A stretch of 64,000 nucleotides of DNA from NCBI RefSeq assembly GCF_024713975.1, contig NC_091103.1, positions 7,753,501-7,817,500 on the forward strand, in the 5' to 3' direction. The notes beneath the pieces are model-generated. The model did no database searches, was not told the DNA's origin, and saw nothing but the letters and a program-made list of their open reading frames with translations. The position numbers were made by a program, and so were the translations under genes. This stretch comes from Paralichthys olivaceus (taxonomy: Eukaryota; Chordata; Actinopteri; Pleuronectiformes; Paralichthyidae). Position 1 is the first letter of the stretch, and every line of letters starts with the position of its first letter. Below are positions 1-12,800 of the stretch, one piece after another.

Positions 1-75
1 CAATATTTCAGCATGGTCTGCACCCGTGTGAGGTTTTGTTTTTTTTGTCTGACTTCAAGTCCAGCCTGGAGACCT

Positions 76-790
76 GCAATTTTCAATTCAATTCAAATGT
101 ATGTTGTATCGCGAACAACATACATGATCTCAAGGCACTTTTACGTAGTAAGGACGAGACCGTACAATATTATAGAGACACACAGAAGTTCACACACTGA
201 GCAGCACTTTGGTGAGCGGACAGAAAAAACTCTTAATCTCCAACAGGACCAGACTCAGTGTGGGCGGCCATCTTCCTGGACCGGTGGGGGAGAGGGGAGA
301 GGTGTGGGAAAAGAGGGGAGAGAAAAGAGAGAGGGAAGGTGGAAGAGAGTGAGAGGGACTGGGAACAGTTCTATAACACTTCTATCTGAGCTATGTCACA
401 CTGGTTGTTGTAATGGAAATAATCAGAGTGATATTTATAATAATAATAATAATAATTGTTGAGTAGTGTCAGATCTGGATCCTGCAGCTCTGGAGAGAGA
501 GACAGAGAAGGAGAAAGAGAGAGGGGGGGGGGGCAAAGTTATTGACATGTAGTGATATGATAAGAGATGGGGAGAGAGAGAGAGAAGTGCTCAGTGCATG
601 ATGGGAGTTCCCCAAGCAGTCTAAGCATACAGAAGCATATGTAAGGGATGGTTCAGGACTCTCCTGATCCAGCCCCAACAGGCTTTGTCAAAGAGGAACA
701 TCTTAATACTAACCCTTAATGTAGAGATGGTGTCTGCCTCCCAGTCACAGAGTGGGAGCTGGTTCCACAGGAGAGGAGCCTGCACCCCCT
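76..790 (+). repeat. Degraded teleost interspersed repeat
   Basis: From about 84 the text reads like a consensus I recognise from many percomorph genomes: an AATTCAATT start, then ATCTCAAGGCACTTTTACG, CAGACTCAGTGTGGGCGGCC, GTGCATGATGGGAGTTCCCC, TTTGTCAAAGAGGAACATCT and GATGGTGTCTGCCTCCCAGT in the expected order. It fades after about 790, and a simple GA-rich stretch interrupts it. The family name is not assigned. It carries no intact ORF. Confidence 0.75.
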
Positions 791-2190
791 CCCTCCCGCT
801 CTAATATTACACACTAATGGAACCAGAGGATATCAGCCTCCAGAGAGGTTTTACTGCAGAGTGAAAGCTCACCACAACATGCTGGGAACAAAAAGTGTAA
901 AATCACAAAACAAAAAAAAAGCTTTGGTAAGATAATGGCTCTCACAATTGTGACTGTGTTGTTAATATTGCAGGGCTCAAGGCCGCAGAACACTGAGAAA
1001 TATGTTAAGTTGCAAAAGACAGAAGGAGAGGAGCAGCTTGTTTCTGCTTCCTTTTTATATTATTTCATTGAAAGAAATGTTAAACACATCAATATCAGCA
1101 CAAACTGAGGAGAACCTCCTCTCCCTCCTCTGATATTTAAGCTTGCCTGGTTGATAAGAAAACTTTTTTTTTTTTTTACTTTTTAAAAAAAATGTTGGAG
1201 AAAGTCAGATGTTTTCATGGTGAATTCTGGGAGGAGACTTCAGATAATGATTCAAATAAAGAGACGTCTTCTGGAGCAGCAATCGAGTGGGTTACTTTTT
1301 CAAATATCAGACAGTTCTCACATGCTTTAAATCCCTTGACAACTCCTCCGAACACTGCCGCTTTCTTCCTCTTCTTACTTCTCTGGCCCTCTTCAGCTGA
1401 AGGTGACTAAAGCAATTAATATCTCAGGAGATATGAAAGCTTCAGCATCAGTCAGTGCCACAGAGGGCCGCTCTGTTTTTAGCAGCTCCTGCCTCCATCA
1501 TCCTCCCTGTGACATGGATTCTCAGCCAGATCCAAGGGTTTTCTTTTCTCTCTTTTTTTTTTGGCTGTAGTTATTTTAGGCTTGACGGCGAGAAAAGGGA
1601 CAGCTTAGAGATTCTAAACCCCGCTAAGAATTACAACTCACTGCACCCAGGCTGCTTTCACAGTGGGTGAGAGGGAAGTGTAAAAATGTAATGACTTTCT
1701 ACGTGAATCTGCCCCTTGCTCCGACACAGTCCGACATCATGAATCACATTGAGATGGTGGAAGCACCGGGCTGCATGTGTGTCTGTGTGTGTGTGAGGGG
1801 AATCTGCAAAGAGCCACAAACATAACATGGTGAGCAAGCGTGTGTGTGTGTGTCAGAGACGCTCAGAGCATGAGTATGCAAAGAGAATGATAATGTCAGC
1901 CATTGAACCCAGGGAAGACAAACAGTCACTCCAAACTTCTCTTCTGATTCCTCAGTTTTAACTACTGCCATGCTCATGACAGTTCAATTTGGTCATTCTT
2001 CTTTCATTCATCTGCTCAGATGTAGATTTAACTGGTGGAATCTTGAGGGAATATCAGCTTCCTTCCATTATTTCACCTTATTTTATTTTTTTTTACATTT
2101 AAACACAGAAAAATAGAAAATATGAACCTTGTGACTGTGGTGTGCAAGTGTTTTTGTTCTTTGTCGGTCACTGCTGTAATGTGATTTGTG

Positions 2191-2193
<3 letters not shown>

Positions 2194-2232
<39 letters not shown>
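2194..2232. repeat. (GT)n microsatellite
   Basis: An uninterrupted GT run in the sequence downstream of ssh2. Confidence 0.95.
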
Positions 2233-2234
<2 letters not shown>

Positions 2235-2537
2235 ACAGCAGGGGTGCCGGTGACCTACATCTCACTCTTTAATTATCCACATGAAACAGTAGGTAAAATG
2301 TCAGCCTGAAATAAATTGCGTTGAGCACCGTTGGAGATCATTTCCCTGAGGAGACGGGACCAACATGATCAAGGACTCAGTTACGTATTTAAAAATGACG
2401 TGTAGAATGTATTTCTGTTAAGGCAGAGGTTTAGAGGAGTGGAGGGTTTGCAGTACTATATCTGTTAACACATATTTTTACTGCATTTTACTCATTTACA
2501 CACATTCTTTATTCCCTATTTATCTTTCTCTGCCGGG

Positions 2538-2551
2538 CCAGCAGGTGGCAG
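2538..2551 (+). promoter_or_regulatory. Candidate CTCF site
   Basis: CCAGCAGGTGGCAG fits the CTCF core CCASYAGRKGGCRS at all 14 positions. It lies about 100 bp beyond the ssh2 polyadenylation signal. Occupancy is not known. Confidence 0.5.
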
Positions 2552-2649
2552 TGAAGTCAACAATACGGTTTGATATAATTAAAATGATGTTTGTGAGATG
2601 AAGCCTGCACACAATAAAAACGTCACTCTAGTAAAACAAACTCAACATA

Positions 2650-2655
2650 TTTATT
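2650..2655 (-). terminator. Candidate ssh2 polyadenylation signal
   Basis: AATAAA on the minus strand, 541 bp beyond the ssh2 stop. Motif match only. Confidence 0.55.
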
Positions 2656-3195
2656 AACTGCTAAAGCGTTGAATAAAAAAACAAATATCAGCTTTGTCCT
2701 GGTTCAATTAAAAATCTGAATAAAGACGTGTCTGGCCACCGCTGGGACCAGAAAACACTAGTGGGACCAGTGCAAACAAATCCTGCCCCCGGGCTAAGAA
2801 ACAGATTTCAAATAAAAAGGAGTCCATTGAAAACAGTAAAGTGCATGTCTGGAGAAAAACGCCCTCTCATTGGAGGCAGCGAGGGTCACACACTGAAAAC
2901 AAACGCATCTCATTTTTAAAAAAGGACACAGACATAGTGGAGTGCATTCAGCGTGCACTAAATGAGTCTTAATTTGGACATTCATATTTCATTACTGTAC
3001 ACACAAACCTGAAGTCCAGTTGAAACAGCACATCCAGTAGTTAACATGCAAACATACATTTATGTTCATCATTCGGTTCTTGCACACTTCATACATCGGA
3101 GGTTACACGGAGTCTACGCATTCACACACATCTTGCAGCCTCTCTCACACGTGTGCACGGCTCCAGTATGTCTGCTGCAGTCCATTGCACTGAGG
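2650..3195 (-). other. ssh2: ssh2 3' UTR
   Basis: About 550 bp from the stop codon to an AATAAA on the minus strand (plus-strand TTTATT, 2650-2655), the first canonical signal downstream of the stop. Another TTTATT near 2508 could serve a longer transcript. The cleavage site itself is not visible. Confidence 0.6.
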
Positions 3196-4842
3196 TTACA
3201 TAGTATTGTATAGCACAGTGATGGATCGCTGCTTTTTCTCAGCAGATGCTTTGCGAGAACGCCTCGATGAGTGTCCCCGCCCCTGCTGACGTGATGTGGC
3301 AACCGCGCCGCTCCCAATGCTGTCTGTCTCCTCCCTCTCACCCGTCTCTTCGGAGGAAACGGACATAGACCGTGGCGAGGACGAGTCATCGCGGGGCCAA
3401 CCTGTCGTTTCAGCACGAGGGTTTCGAGCCAACACCTTCTGCTTCTTCCAGGAATCGTCGAGGTGAGATGGGGACGAGGAGAGAGAGTCCTGGGATTGGG
3501 TCGATGTCGTTCTGATGTGTGACCTCAGGTCTAAGTCGCTGAGGTCGTTGGCTGACAGCTCCAGACAGTCCAGTTTAGCCAAGGAGGCCGACCTCTTCAT
3601 GAGAGAAGGAGGGGTGAGGCCCGCCTGGCGGATGCGAGCCTCCAGCTCCATGGCCCTGTGCCACCCCGCCCGCTCCAGGAGGATCTTACCCTCGAGTCCG
3701 TTTCGGAGCCGCTGTCCTTCTTCCAGTTCTGGAGAGGTCTGTTCAGAACTCGGCTCTGTGTCCATAGCGTCTCTCTGCACCTGAGTTCGTCGCAGCTCCT
3801 GTGCTTCACTGTCCTTCGTCTCAAGGCCGACGCCCTCATGGAGGAAGGCCTGCAGCTCACTCAGTGTCTGCTGAATCCTCTCTAGCTCCTGACTGCCATG
3901 AGCCAGCCTGCTCTGGGCGTCACAGCCGGGGCCACAGCCCCCTTGGCTGCCCTGGGAATTAAACTCCAGCCTTTCATCAGTGTCTGACTCCTGCACTGTT
4001 GCCCCATCCAGAGTCATTTTCTGTGAACAGGCCTGGGGCAGGGTCGGACACTGCTGGCTTTGGCTGTGGAGCTGGCTCTGTCCTTGGGAAGGAGATGAGG
4101 TATTTAGAGATGGTTCTACTAATGGACTAGTAGAGGCCATTGATGATGTCAGCATATCTGCGGATGTGTGCACAGTGACAGGTATAGCACCGGATACTTG
4201 GCTGTTATCTGAGTTAGGGGAGCAGGGTGGGTCTGGGAGTTTGGGCATGCCTGAGGGGTTGAGTCTTTGAAGCTCGTGTTGTGACCCTGTTTGTGTCTCT
4301 GAGTCTTTGGACTTTGCAGATTCAGCCATGATCTCTCCCTGAGTTTCACTTTGTTCTGAGTGTTGAGGGGAGTGAAGGGGAGAAGGAGGAGGGTGGTCAG
4401 CGCTCGGGGAGCACAGAGACAGTCTGACAGGGGGCTGTTCGGCACTGGGAGAATGCAGCGGCGATCGCTGAGATCCCGCTATGATCTCCATTTCCTGCCT
4501 CAGCTTCTGCTCCAGCTGCTCCGTGGCCCGCCGCACCGACCCTGCTGGCCAGTCGCATGGGAGCATGGAGGGAGACTGCGGGCAGGAGGGTGGCGATGAT
4601 GAGGCGTGGGGGAATTCACAGGACACTGCCTCCTCCTGAGGTTCCGGGGGAATGAGCCGAGGGCTGTGGGAGGACAGAGCGAGGGACGAAGAGGAGGTAG
4701 AGGATGGAGACGGAGGAAGGCACGACACTGGGTGGCATATGGCTTCGATCTCAGTGACAATATGGCGAACTGATATTCCGTTGTCATGGTTAGGGTGATG
4801 AGGGCTGGCACTGTCATCACTGTCTTCACACAGTGGAGATAC
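3196..4842 (-). CDS. ssh2: ssh2 terminal coding exon 15
   Basis: Encodes residues 752-1299 and the stop at 3198-3196. Conserved islands in the Ser-rich tail are NGISVRHIVTEIEAI near the start, WPAGSVRRATEQLEQKLRQE, and KRSASLAKL (about 1167-1175), which corresponds to the SSH1 segment holding a 14-3-3-binding serine. The end, RSITVLYNTM, matches the SSH2 C-terminus. Acceptor ACTCTCAG, 1,647 nt. The linkers between islands are poorly conserved. Confidence 0.94.
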   Translation of the reverse strand, partial: VSPLCEDSDDSASPHHPNHDNGISVRHIVTEIEAICHPVSCLPPSPSSTSSSSLALSSHSPRLIPPEPQEEAVSCEFPHASSSPPSCPQSPSMLPCDWPAGSVRRATEQLEQKLRQEMEIIAGSQRSPLHSPSAEQPPVRLSLCSPSADHPPPSPLHSPQHSEQSETQGEIMAESAKSKDSETQTGSQHELQRLNPSGMPKLPDPPCSPNSDNSQVSGAIPVTVHTSADMLTSSMASTSPLVEPSLNTSSPSQGQSQLHSQSQQCPTLPQACSQKMTLDGATVQESDTDERLEFNSQGSQGGCGPGCDAQSRLAHGSQELERIQQTLSELQAFLHEGVGLETKDSEAQELRRTQVQRDAMDTEPSSEQTSPELEEGQRLRNGLEGKILLERAGWHRAMELEARIRQAGLTPPSLMKRSASLAKLDCLELSANDLSDLDLRSHIRTTSTQSQDSLSSSPSHLDDSWKKQKVLARNPRAETTGWPRDDSSSPRSMSVSSEETGEREETDSIGSGAVATSRQQGRGHSSRRSRKASAEKKQRSITVLYNTM

Positions 4843-6822
4843 CTGAGAGTCAGAAAGAGAGGTAAAATACTGACCGTATTAATTATATGTAATTATATAT
4901 TATAATTATCATACTGTTTCTCTACAATGTGTGTACTTACGAAGCAGAGTTTTCCGATAATTTACTACTTTATTAATATTCCTTTGGTATTTTTTTATAA
5001 TACCTTTTTTAAAACCCTATAATCGACACACAATACAAATGATTAACTAGATATGAACAATAAATAAGGGTTAGAGCTATTTTTATACCACAGCAGGTGT
5101 CATCATGGTTTAGTCTCTTTTAGTTCAGTCTGTGTTTCAACATGTTTATAACAGACAAATTCTCACTGGATCGTCACTAATACACAACCTCTGTGATGTT
5201 AGAACTGTGTGTAACCAACCACACTTCATAATTAGCTCTGAATAAGCAAACACTGTTTATCAGACGCACTGGAGCTGCTTTCAAAAACCTGGAAAATCTC
5301 CTACACCTTTCTTCATACATGGAAGACAAACTCCAGAAAATGTCTGGACTCAATTTCCCCGATATTTTCTGGAGTTCATATCTAATCGCAGATTTAGATG
5401 CGAGCTTTGCAAATTTTTTTGCTTTATATAACATTTTTAGGTGTTGGACAACTGGTCCAGTAAATCCATTATTTAAATTCACATCAATTGTGTGAGCTGC
5501 CTTTTCTAAAAGTTATAATACCTAAGAGAAAAATGGACTAAAGAATCAGAATGAGTTTGTACCTGACTCTCATTCTCCTGCTCCTCTTCCTCCTTCTCGT
5601 CTGTATCTCTGTTTTCCTCATGTGGCGATGGAGTCCTCTGCTCTGAGTCTTGGGCCAAGCCCAGAAACTTCTCTCTGGCGCTGAAGAAGTCGATGCTGTC
5701 CGTGCTGTGGCTTGACGAGCCATCGGCCTCGCCACGGCCGTCGCAATCACTGCCGACCTGTAACTCACTAGGGTTGTTGTTGTCATCGCTGGGAGCGAGG
5801 GGGAGAACCAGCGGGAGAGGGGCAGTGTTTGCAGGGCTGAGAGGGCTGTGTTTGTCCCTAGTTGAATCGGATAATGACCGATCTATAATGTCAGAGTCAG
5901 TCGATCCCAGAGTGAGAGGGGAGATTTCCTCTGAGCTGCTTCGCTCGTGCAAAGTGAGGGACAATTCTGTTGGTTTGTGTTTGGGCACTGAAATGGACAG
6001 ATGTGTAGGAGGACTCCGGCGAACACGCTGGAGTTCAGGAGTAGGAGGTAGGATGTGGAGTGATGGTGGCGGGTGGGGTAGAGCGACAGGCACAGTGACA
6101 GCCACGCTCTCTGAATTGTCCAGTCTTTCCTCTGGGACTACAGTGGCTGCTTGGGGACACGGGAGGGGATGCAGGAAGAGGTCTTCACAATCAGATCTGA
6201 CCTCCTCCTGAACCGATGAGTCACACAGACCGTTAGTGTGTGTGTGTGACTCAGACGTTTGTGTGGAGTCTAATTTGGCAGAGTCTTCAGCACCGAGCGC
6301 TTGCAGCACAGCCACGCCCAGGAAGTGATGTAAAGAGGGGGAGGAGATGTTGTTGTTGTGAGAGTCTGAGCGGCCCAGGGAGGACGGTTTACACATGGAC
6401 TCGGAGCGATCTGATAGGTCACTGTCAGAGTGGGAGCGCCATAGCTTATTGTGCCTTTGTTTGCTGTGGAAGGACACAAAAAATAATAGTCTTCAAAATG
6501 AAGCCCGAGAAATGAAAATATTATTTACAGATGTTTCTATGTGACAGCTCACCTGGCCAGCAGAATTCCCTGATACTCCTCCAGCTGTTTCATGAAGGAA
6601 GGGTTGGGTTTGGTGACGGCCCGTCTCTCTTTCACATAGTCGAAGGCCGTGTCCAGGTCCCAGCCGTACTCCTTCATGGCGTAGGCGATCACTGTGGAGG
6701 CCGAGCGACTCACGCCCATCTTACAGTGAACCAGACACTTAGCTCCGGCTTTCCTGACAGAGTAAGAGATTGTGTTGCATTAAAAGATCTACACTTGTAA
6801 GAACTTTCGCAGTGTGTGTGTG

Positions 6823-6857
<35 letters not shown>

Positions 6858-9800
6858 GTAGGTGTTTAATCTTACTTTGCTTTAGTGATGAACTTGAAGG
6901 TTTCGTTCCAGTACTCCAGCAGGTTTGTGGCCTCCTCATCGTACACTCTGATGTTGTGGTACTCAAACATCCCCGGGAAAAAGTTGTCTATTTCCCTCGT
7001 CACATTCAGGATGTATCCCACTCTACATGAAAGACAGCCAGAGGCAGGGTGACTTTCTGATATTAAGCTCATATTTTAGAGTAGGTTACTCAGATGCTGC
7101 TCAGGTTGAACGTTGCTGTAAACTATAATGCTAACAGGAGGCTTGATAAGGTTGGTTACTGTTGATATTAGGAAACTGTGGATTTAAACACCAGTAAAAC
7201 AGAACATGCAAACAAGCAGCACAAAACGATGATGATTATTTTGTCAAAATATATAAATCCGTAGACTACAGAGAGATTTAAACCAATGCATCAGAATACA
7301 TATTCAGTGCATGAAGCTTTATCTATTTAAATGTAGTAAAATTCAGATAATAACACTGGAGAACTGTAGTGACTGATCTCTTACCCACTGTTCTGCAGCT
7401 CCTCCAGGTTGGATGCGTTCCACTCGGAGCCCTGCAGATAACAAAGGGTCAATGTTAAGGTGAACACATGCATGTAGATGTTTAACTGCTAACATCTTAT
7501 TTCTGAACAGGAAGTTCCATCATTACAGGGCCACAGGTTCTTACCAGATAGACGTGTTCAAAGATCTCAGTGGGACTATCCATCTGTCCCAGGATGACTA
7601 TCATCTCGTTGTCTATGAACTCTTTGAACTCCCTCAGGTTACACACCATCTGCATCTCCAGCTCTGTTCGGATCTGGGAAAGGACAACAACAATTCAGAG
7701 AAGCACCATGAACACTATCGCTGAGTCAGTGCTGTATCTGTGGCAAACAAAGAGGACTGATATCAAATTCTCCGAACTGAAAAAGTCAATATGTTTCTGC
7801 AGGAGTAAAAGTAAAAATTCTATAATAGTACAATGGTGAGGATTTGCACTTCAATATTTAAATCAATGTGTGAACTACTGCATTTGAAAAAACAGGATTT
7901 GTCAAACCTGAATGTGAACATCGATTCATGTATGTGCCTCTCACCTCCTTGCAGGTGACGTTCTCCAGATCTTTTTGCATCATGATCTCTCTGAGGCGCG
8001 TCTTGATTAACCTTTCTGTGCGCTCCCTCTCTGTGGGCCTGTGGATACAAACACGAAAACACCTTTAATAAAACAACTTTAACACACCCTAAAAACAACA
8101 CCACCAAAGGACCACCTTCATAATCCCAGTAACAACTCTTACATTCTGTTCATTGATTCATTTTCGCTCCAGTCTCAATGACAGCATTTATTCCACTAGA
8201 GAATTACCACTTTGTTCGACTCTCAGAAACTGGAGGGGAACAGAAAAATCTGAGATTGTGACCCGTTGGCGATTCCACAACAAAGTCTCCTTGTAGAATT
8301 TGCCTGTTGTTGTGCCTGGCTGTGTTTCTAGCCGCTCTTCTGGGGGATGCATTTCGCCCTCGGACGTCACGCTGATGATGCCAACAAGTATCCTAATTAC
8401 CTCTCAGGAGAGAAGAGCTCAATTTGTCTCCAAGCTTCTATCGTGTTGTGTTATCTAATTTTTGTCTTGTTATGCTTCCCAGTGATTTCTCATTATAGCA
8501 ATACGGAGCAGTGTGAGTCAGCAGTCACAAAGGGGCTCAATGGGGTGGCCACAGGTTTAAAAGCATCTGTCTCTGGTGGTACACTGGAAACAGTCAGCCT
8601 GTTTATGTTAATGCTAAAAGACTTACTGAACCCAAGAGACAGAGCCCACAGAGCTAAGAGAAAGAAAACCTTTTCAACCTTGCCAATAAATACAGATTAG
8701 TTACTGACATCCAGTAACACTTTAACCTCACAACAAGCCTCAATGTGCCCACAGACAGCCTGAAGGAGGGACGGCCACTCAGAGAAATAATGGTGATAAA
8801 TGGTGGTAACCAAGGTATGAACATTCTGTTGCTTTGTTGAATCTTTGATAAGTATCCGAAGGGAATGTACCACAAAGACCATAAATCAAACACCTTCCTG
8901 CTTTCTCAACCTTTCGTTCAGTGGTTCTACCAGGAAACAAGCTGCCATGTCAACAAACACGAGCGGGTCATGTAGGTTTGGCAATGTGTGTGTCAGAGAT
9001 CATATCAGAGTATCAAAGCTCATAAAGTGTGTGAGGTATTATTATTATTATTATTTTATTATTATTAGATCCTGAGATGTCTGTTTCCAGTCAGGCAGTA
9101 AATATGGGGGTTTTTGACTGTCAAGTCTAAAGTGGAACTTCCTTAATGCCCATCTCAATTCTATGCCTCCTTCTCTTCACCTGCGTCTGTATTGCTCTAA
9201 CTATTTGACTGTCTGGATTCTGTTTTTCCAGACGTACTTCAAGCCAGCTAAAGCCTCAGCTAATTTGGACACTCTAGGATATCTGAAGTGTGTGTAAACA
9301 TGACTTAGTAACAGAAAGCAGAATTTCCATGGTATTAGTAAAGACATAAATCCAGCTGCCTCTGTCATTCCCTCTGTCTGGTCCCATGTTATCTGCTGAC
9401 AACTCTGAGTCACAGATAACAAAGTTATATATGTGTAAATGATAATGAGGAAGTGCAATTAGTTCCGTTCTGGCTACATGCCTGTGTTTTTGTTTGTTGC
9501 CTCTGTGTTGGCCTTAAAGGTCACAGACAGCATGTGTCCCCAGCACGTGAAGAGAGGTTGGCTAACGCTGGTGTGACTGGGCTACTTATTTCTGATCTTG
9601 CTGAAATGCACCTACTGGGAAAACATCTTCGACTTTCTCTGAATCTGGGATGCAAGAGCATGTAGTGTGAGTCACACGTTCGGGTCCTTCCTGAGGTGCA
9701 TTTCTGGGAACATGTTTGTTCAGGTTGGCGTGCATGTTTTCCCTGCACCCTATACCTTTCACACGCTATAAATACACTATACATACATATGCATGTGTAG

Positions 9801-12800
9801 GATGCGCACCACTGCTAGCATGTCAAACTCTATGACTTTTCAAAGACGTTCCACTAATAATAATAATAATAATAATAGGCCTGGTTCCATCAGCACCAAG
9901 GAACAAATTCAACCCTTGGTTAATAGCTTCAGTACAGTCAGCTCACTTAAAGCTGTTCATAATTAAGATCTATTGAGATGTTCTGAATTCACCAAGATGT
10001 GTCCTGAGATCAGATCACTTATGAAGGACTAACCATTCAGCTGAAATCCCCTGACCTGCTACAGTTTCACAACGAATCAAATGTATTTTTAGTCGGTGCC
10101 CATCCGTTAACTTGTTTGTGGCCACAATGTCAACACTCTCTCGTGCCCACATACACACACATGTCAAAGGATACATCGGTAAACTCAGACTGGGTAAAGA
10201 CATCATCAGTTGGTGTTGGAGAACAGAAATAACATACATGATTAATTGCATATAGAGCAGGAAAGTAGGACCCTATCACAAGTGGTCACAGGAAATACAT
10301 TCAGGACACATTGTTACACCAAGTAAGAACAGACAAACTTCGCCCTGTCCACTTATGATCCGATCCAAAAACAACTTTTAAAATGTTTTTGATTTAGGTA
10401 TTTTAGGTTATGAAATACTGGTTGCAGTATTAATATATATACATTCTAGTTAATGTTTAATAGCCTGTGGGATGCAATGTAGGATTGCTTTTAGGTTTCC
10501 ACATCAACACATTTTGAAAATGTTCACTCCACAAGAATTTTACAATCAATGGAGCTGAGCCACTCTCTGGCATACAAAAGGAAAACTAGTGGAAATGACT
10601 CTATGCCTGGAACGCACCACAAACCAAATAATATTCCAGATATTCCTCCATCGGTGAGAAATCTGGATTTTGAGTAATGCACTGTTTGGTCACTTCTGTT
10701 CTTTTACTCACAGGTCTGTGAAGGTGACAGGTGAGTTTGCACGGTGCGACTCCACGTCCTGCATGGCGTTCCACTCGTTGACACAGAACTGGTTGGAAGA
10801 GATCCTGCTCTGGTAGTAGCTGATCCATGTGAGGAACAGGCTGCCGGGGTAGTAGTTGTGGCAGCGAGCCACGTCGCAAGCTTTGTGGAGGGACTGGAGG
10901 GCTGACCTGAAGCAGACACAAGAGAGGGATGAAGATTCACACTTGAGAGGTTGTTTTGACAGCAATAAAAAAAATACAGAATGAAATTAAATGGAAGATT
11001 AGAGTAGAGATGTTCAGATACCAGCATTAACAGAACATCTCTAGACTGGAGTGAACAAAACGTTCATGTAAAGGAGGAATTAATAAGAGATGGAGACAAG
11101 TCAAATAGTGATCAAATGATAAGAGAGGAATTAGTAACAGAAATATAACAAGGGAGCAGAGCTGAACAATTACAGAGGGATTACAGCGACAGAGAGATGT
11201 GATACAGAGATATAAACCAGAATAAATTAGTGTATCAGAGAACGCTGAGGGAAGAGGGAGGTCAAAGTAACAAAGGGACAATAAAATGAGGAAATGAAGA
11301 CAATGAGTACGGAAATGAAGAGGAAGCACTGGTATGTGAGACAGGGAGAGATAAAGAAGAGACTAGGACGCAGAAAGATGATGAAGAAAAGAAGGAGGAG
11401 GAGAGAAGCATAAGCAAAAGATAAAAGGCTGGAGGTCAAAGCCGAAAAAAGTAGAGAAAAGGATGTAGTTGTTTCAGTGCTGCAACATTATCTTAATGCA
11501 ACTTTACATCGATAAAGGTTGCTCACCACATGGCCTGGACAGAAACAGGCTTGAAGACATGAACCCTGTTAACTGTCGAGACGCTAAAGCCACTGTGGAC
11601 ACCGAGAAAAAGAGATTATTAGCCACGTTATAACAACAACAAACTAAATGAGGTCAAGCTGTACAGTGAGAAGAAGCAGGATGTAGGTGTGGTGTCTTAC
11701 CCATCTCCATCCAAGTGGATCAGAGTGTCACTCCACAGAGGTAGAATCAGACCCACCGTGCAGCAGCTGGGAGGAAGATCGACATGTTAGACCACAGCAC
11801 AGCAAAGCAACAGACTGCTTTGACAACGCTCAAGAAGAAAAATTGTTATGGATAGGAAAATAACCCTTTATTTTGAAAAACTTTAATTTTAGCTATTTCA
11901 TCTAAAGTAGATTAACCCATTTATACCAGATCCAACATATGCATGTATGTACCTTTAAGACCAGGTGCATTGTTTGTGTGCTTCTAGTCGGATAAGATCT
12001 GTGACAATGTCATCGTTTACATGACATGTGACAAATGAAATAAGTCAAACATTGTAATATAATTGCGGTAAATGCAAAGTGCATTATGGGAAATGTAATT
12101 TGTTTGTTAGCACTCCTGTAAAAAAACTTTTAAAGTCGTGTCTCACACAATGGCTGACGATCCAAGCGATATTGAAGCAGATTACAATAGTGTTTTATTG
12201 ATGAGGGTTAGGTTTTTTTAAATTCTATTTAATGTCTCTATCCGTTTCAGAGACTGAAAATTTTAAGTTTTTGTAAATGTTGGCAATTCTGTCAGCTCTT
12301 CAGAAAACTCTGGTTTTAAGTGGTCTTTCAAACAACGCTTATATTCTAGAGTTTTTTTATTTGCGCCTTAGGTCTTATTGGGTTGAAGTTAGAGACTTAT
12401 AATAAAATTAGAAGACATTCTGGCATATCCAAGAATAACATTATAATGTCAATATCACTGTAAAGCTAAAAAGAGGGACAGTCATCTCTCCTAAGTTGCC
12501 GTCACGTGTGGGCTTTAATTACATTTGATATAACACTAAAAGACAGAGTGGTGTGTTGTTGATGTGGCACCGACCTATCAGAAGAGACAAAGTCCATGCC
12601 GAGCACGATGCTTTCCTCCGTGTCCTGTCTGCCATTGGTGGAGACAACCACCATGTAGCGGGTTACCTGAGGGTAGGCGCTCTCGAGGCGCACAGCCTGA
12701 AAGAAAAGACAGAAGAGAAAGTTGAAATAAGAATGAGAAATGGACAAACAGCAGAAAGGCCTACTGTGAACTGTTATATAATGTCTGGCTCTGGGGAAGC

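Larger units (their letters stand above)
791..2649. other. Intergenic sequence downstream of ssh2
   Basis: No exon or conserved protein was recognised on either strand. It contains (GT)n at 2194-2232, a perfect CTCF-type motif at 2538-2551 and AT-rich filler. Confidence 0.6.
11916..12382 (+). mobile_element. piggyBac-like deletion derivative (MITE) in ssh2 intron 5
   Basis: The left edge reads TTAA|CCC (11912-11918) and the right edge GGG|TTGA (12380-12386), a TTAA-type target pair with one change. The inward sequences CCCATTTATACCAGATCCAA and (reverse) CCCAATAAGACCTAAGGCGC resemble each other as imperfect inverted repeats. Inside, 12150-12221 opens with a 23-codon stub, MADDPSDIEADYNSVLL and so on, the Asp/Ser-rich style of piggyBac transposase N-termini. 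The assignment is inferred from these three signs. Confidence 0.45.

Noticed and set aside
3980..4270. Plus-strand open frames opposite ssh2 exon 15
   Set aside because: Antisense shadows of a Ser/Gln-rich coding exon.
8347..8700. 117-residue open frame on the plus strand in ssh2 intron 8
   Set aside because: No recognisable protein features, no coding-like neighbours, antisense to a confirmed gene.
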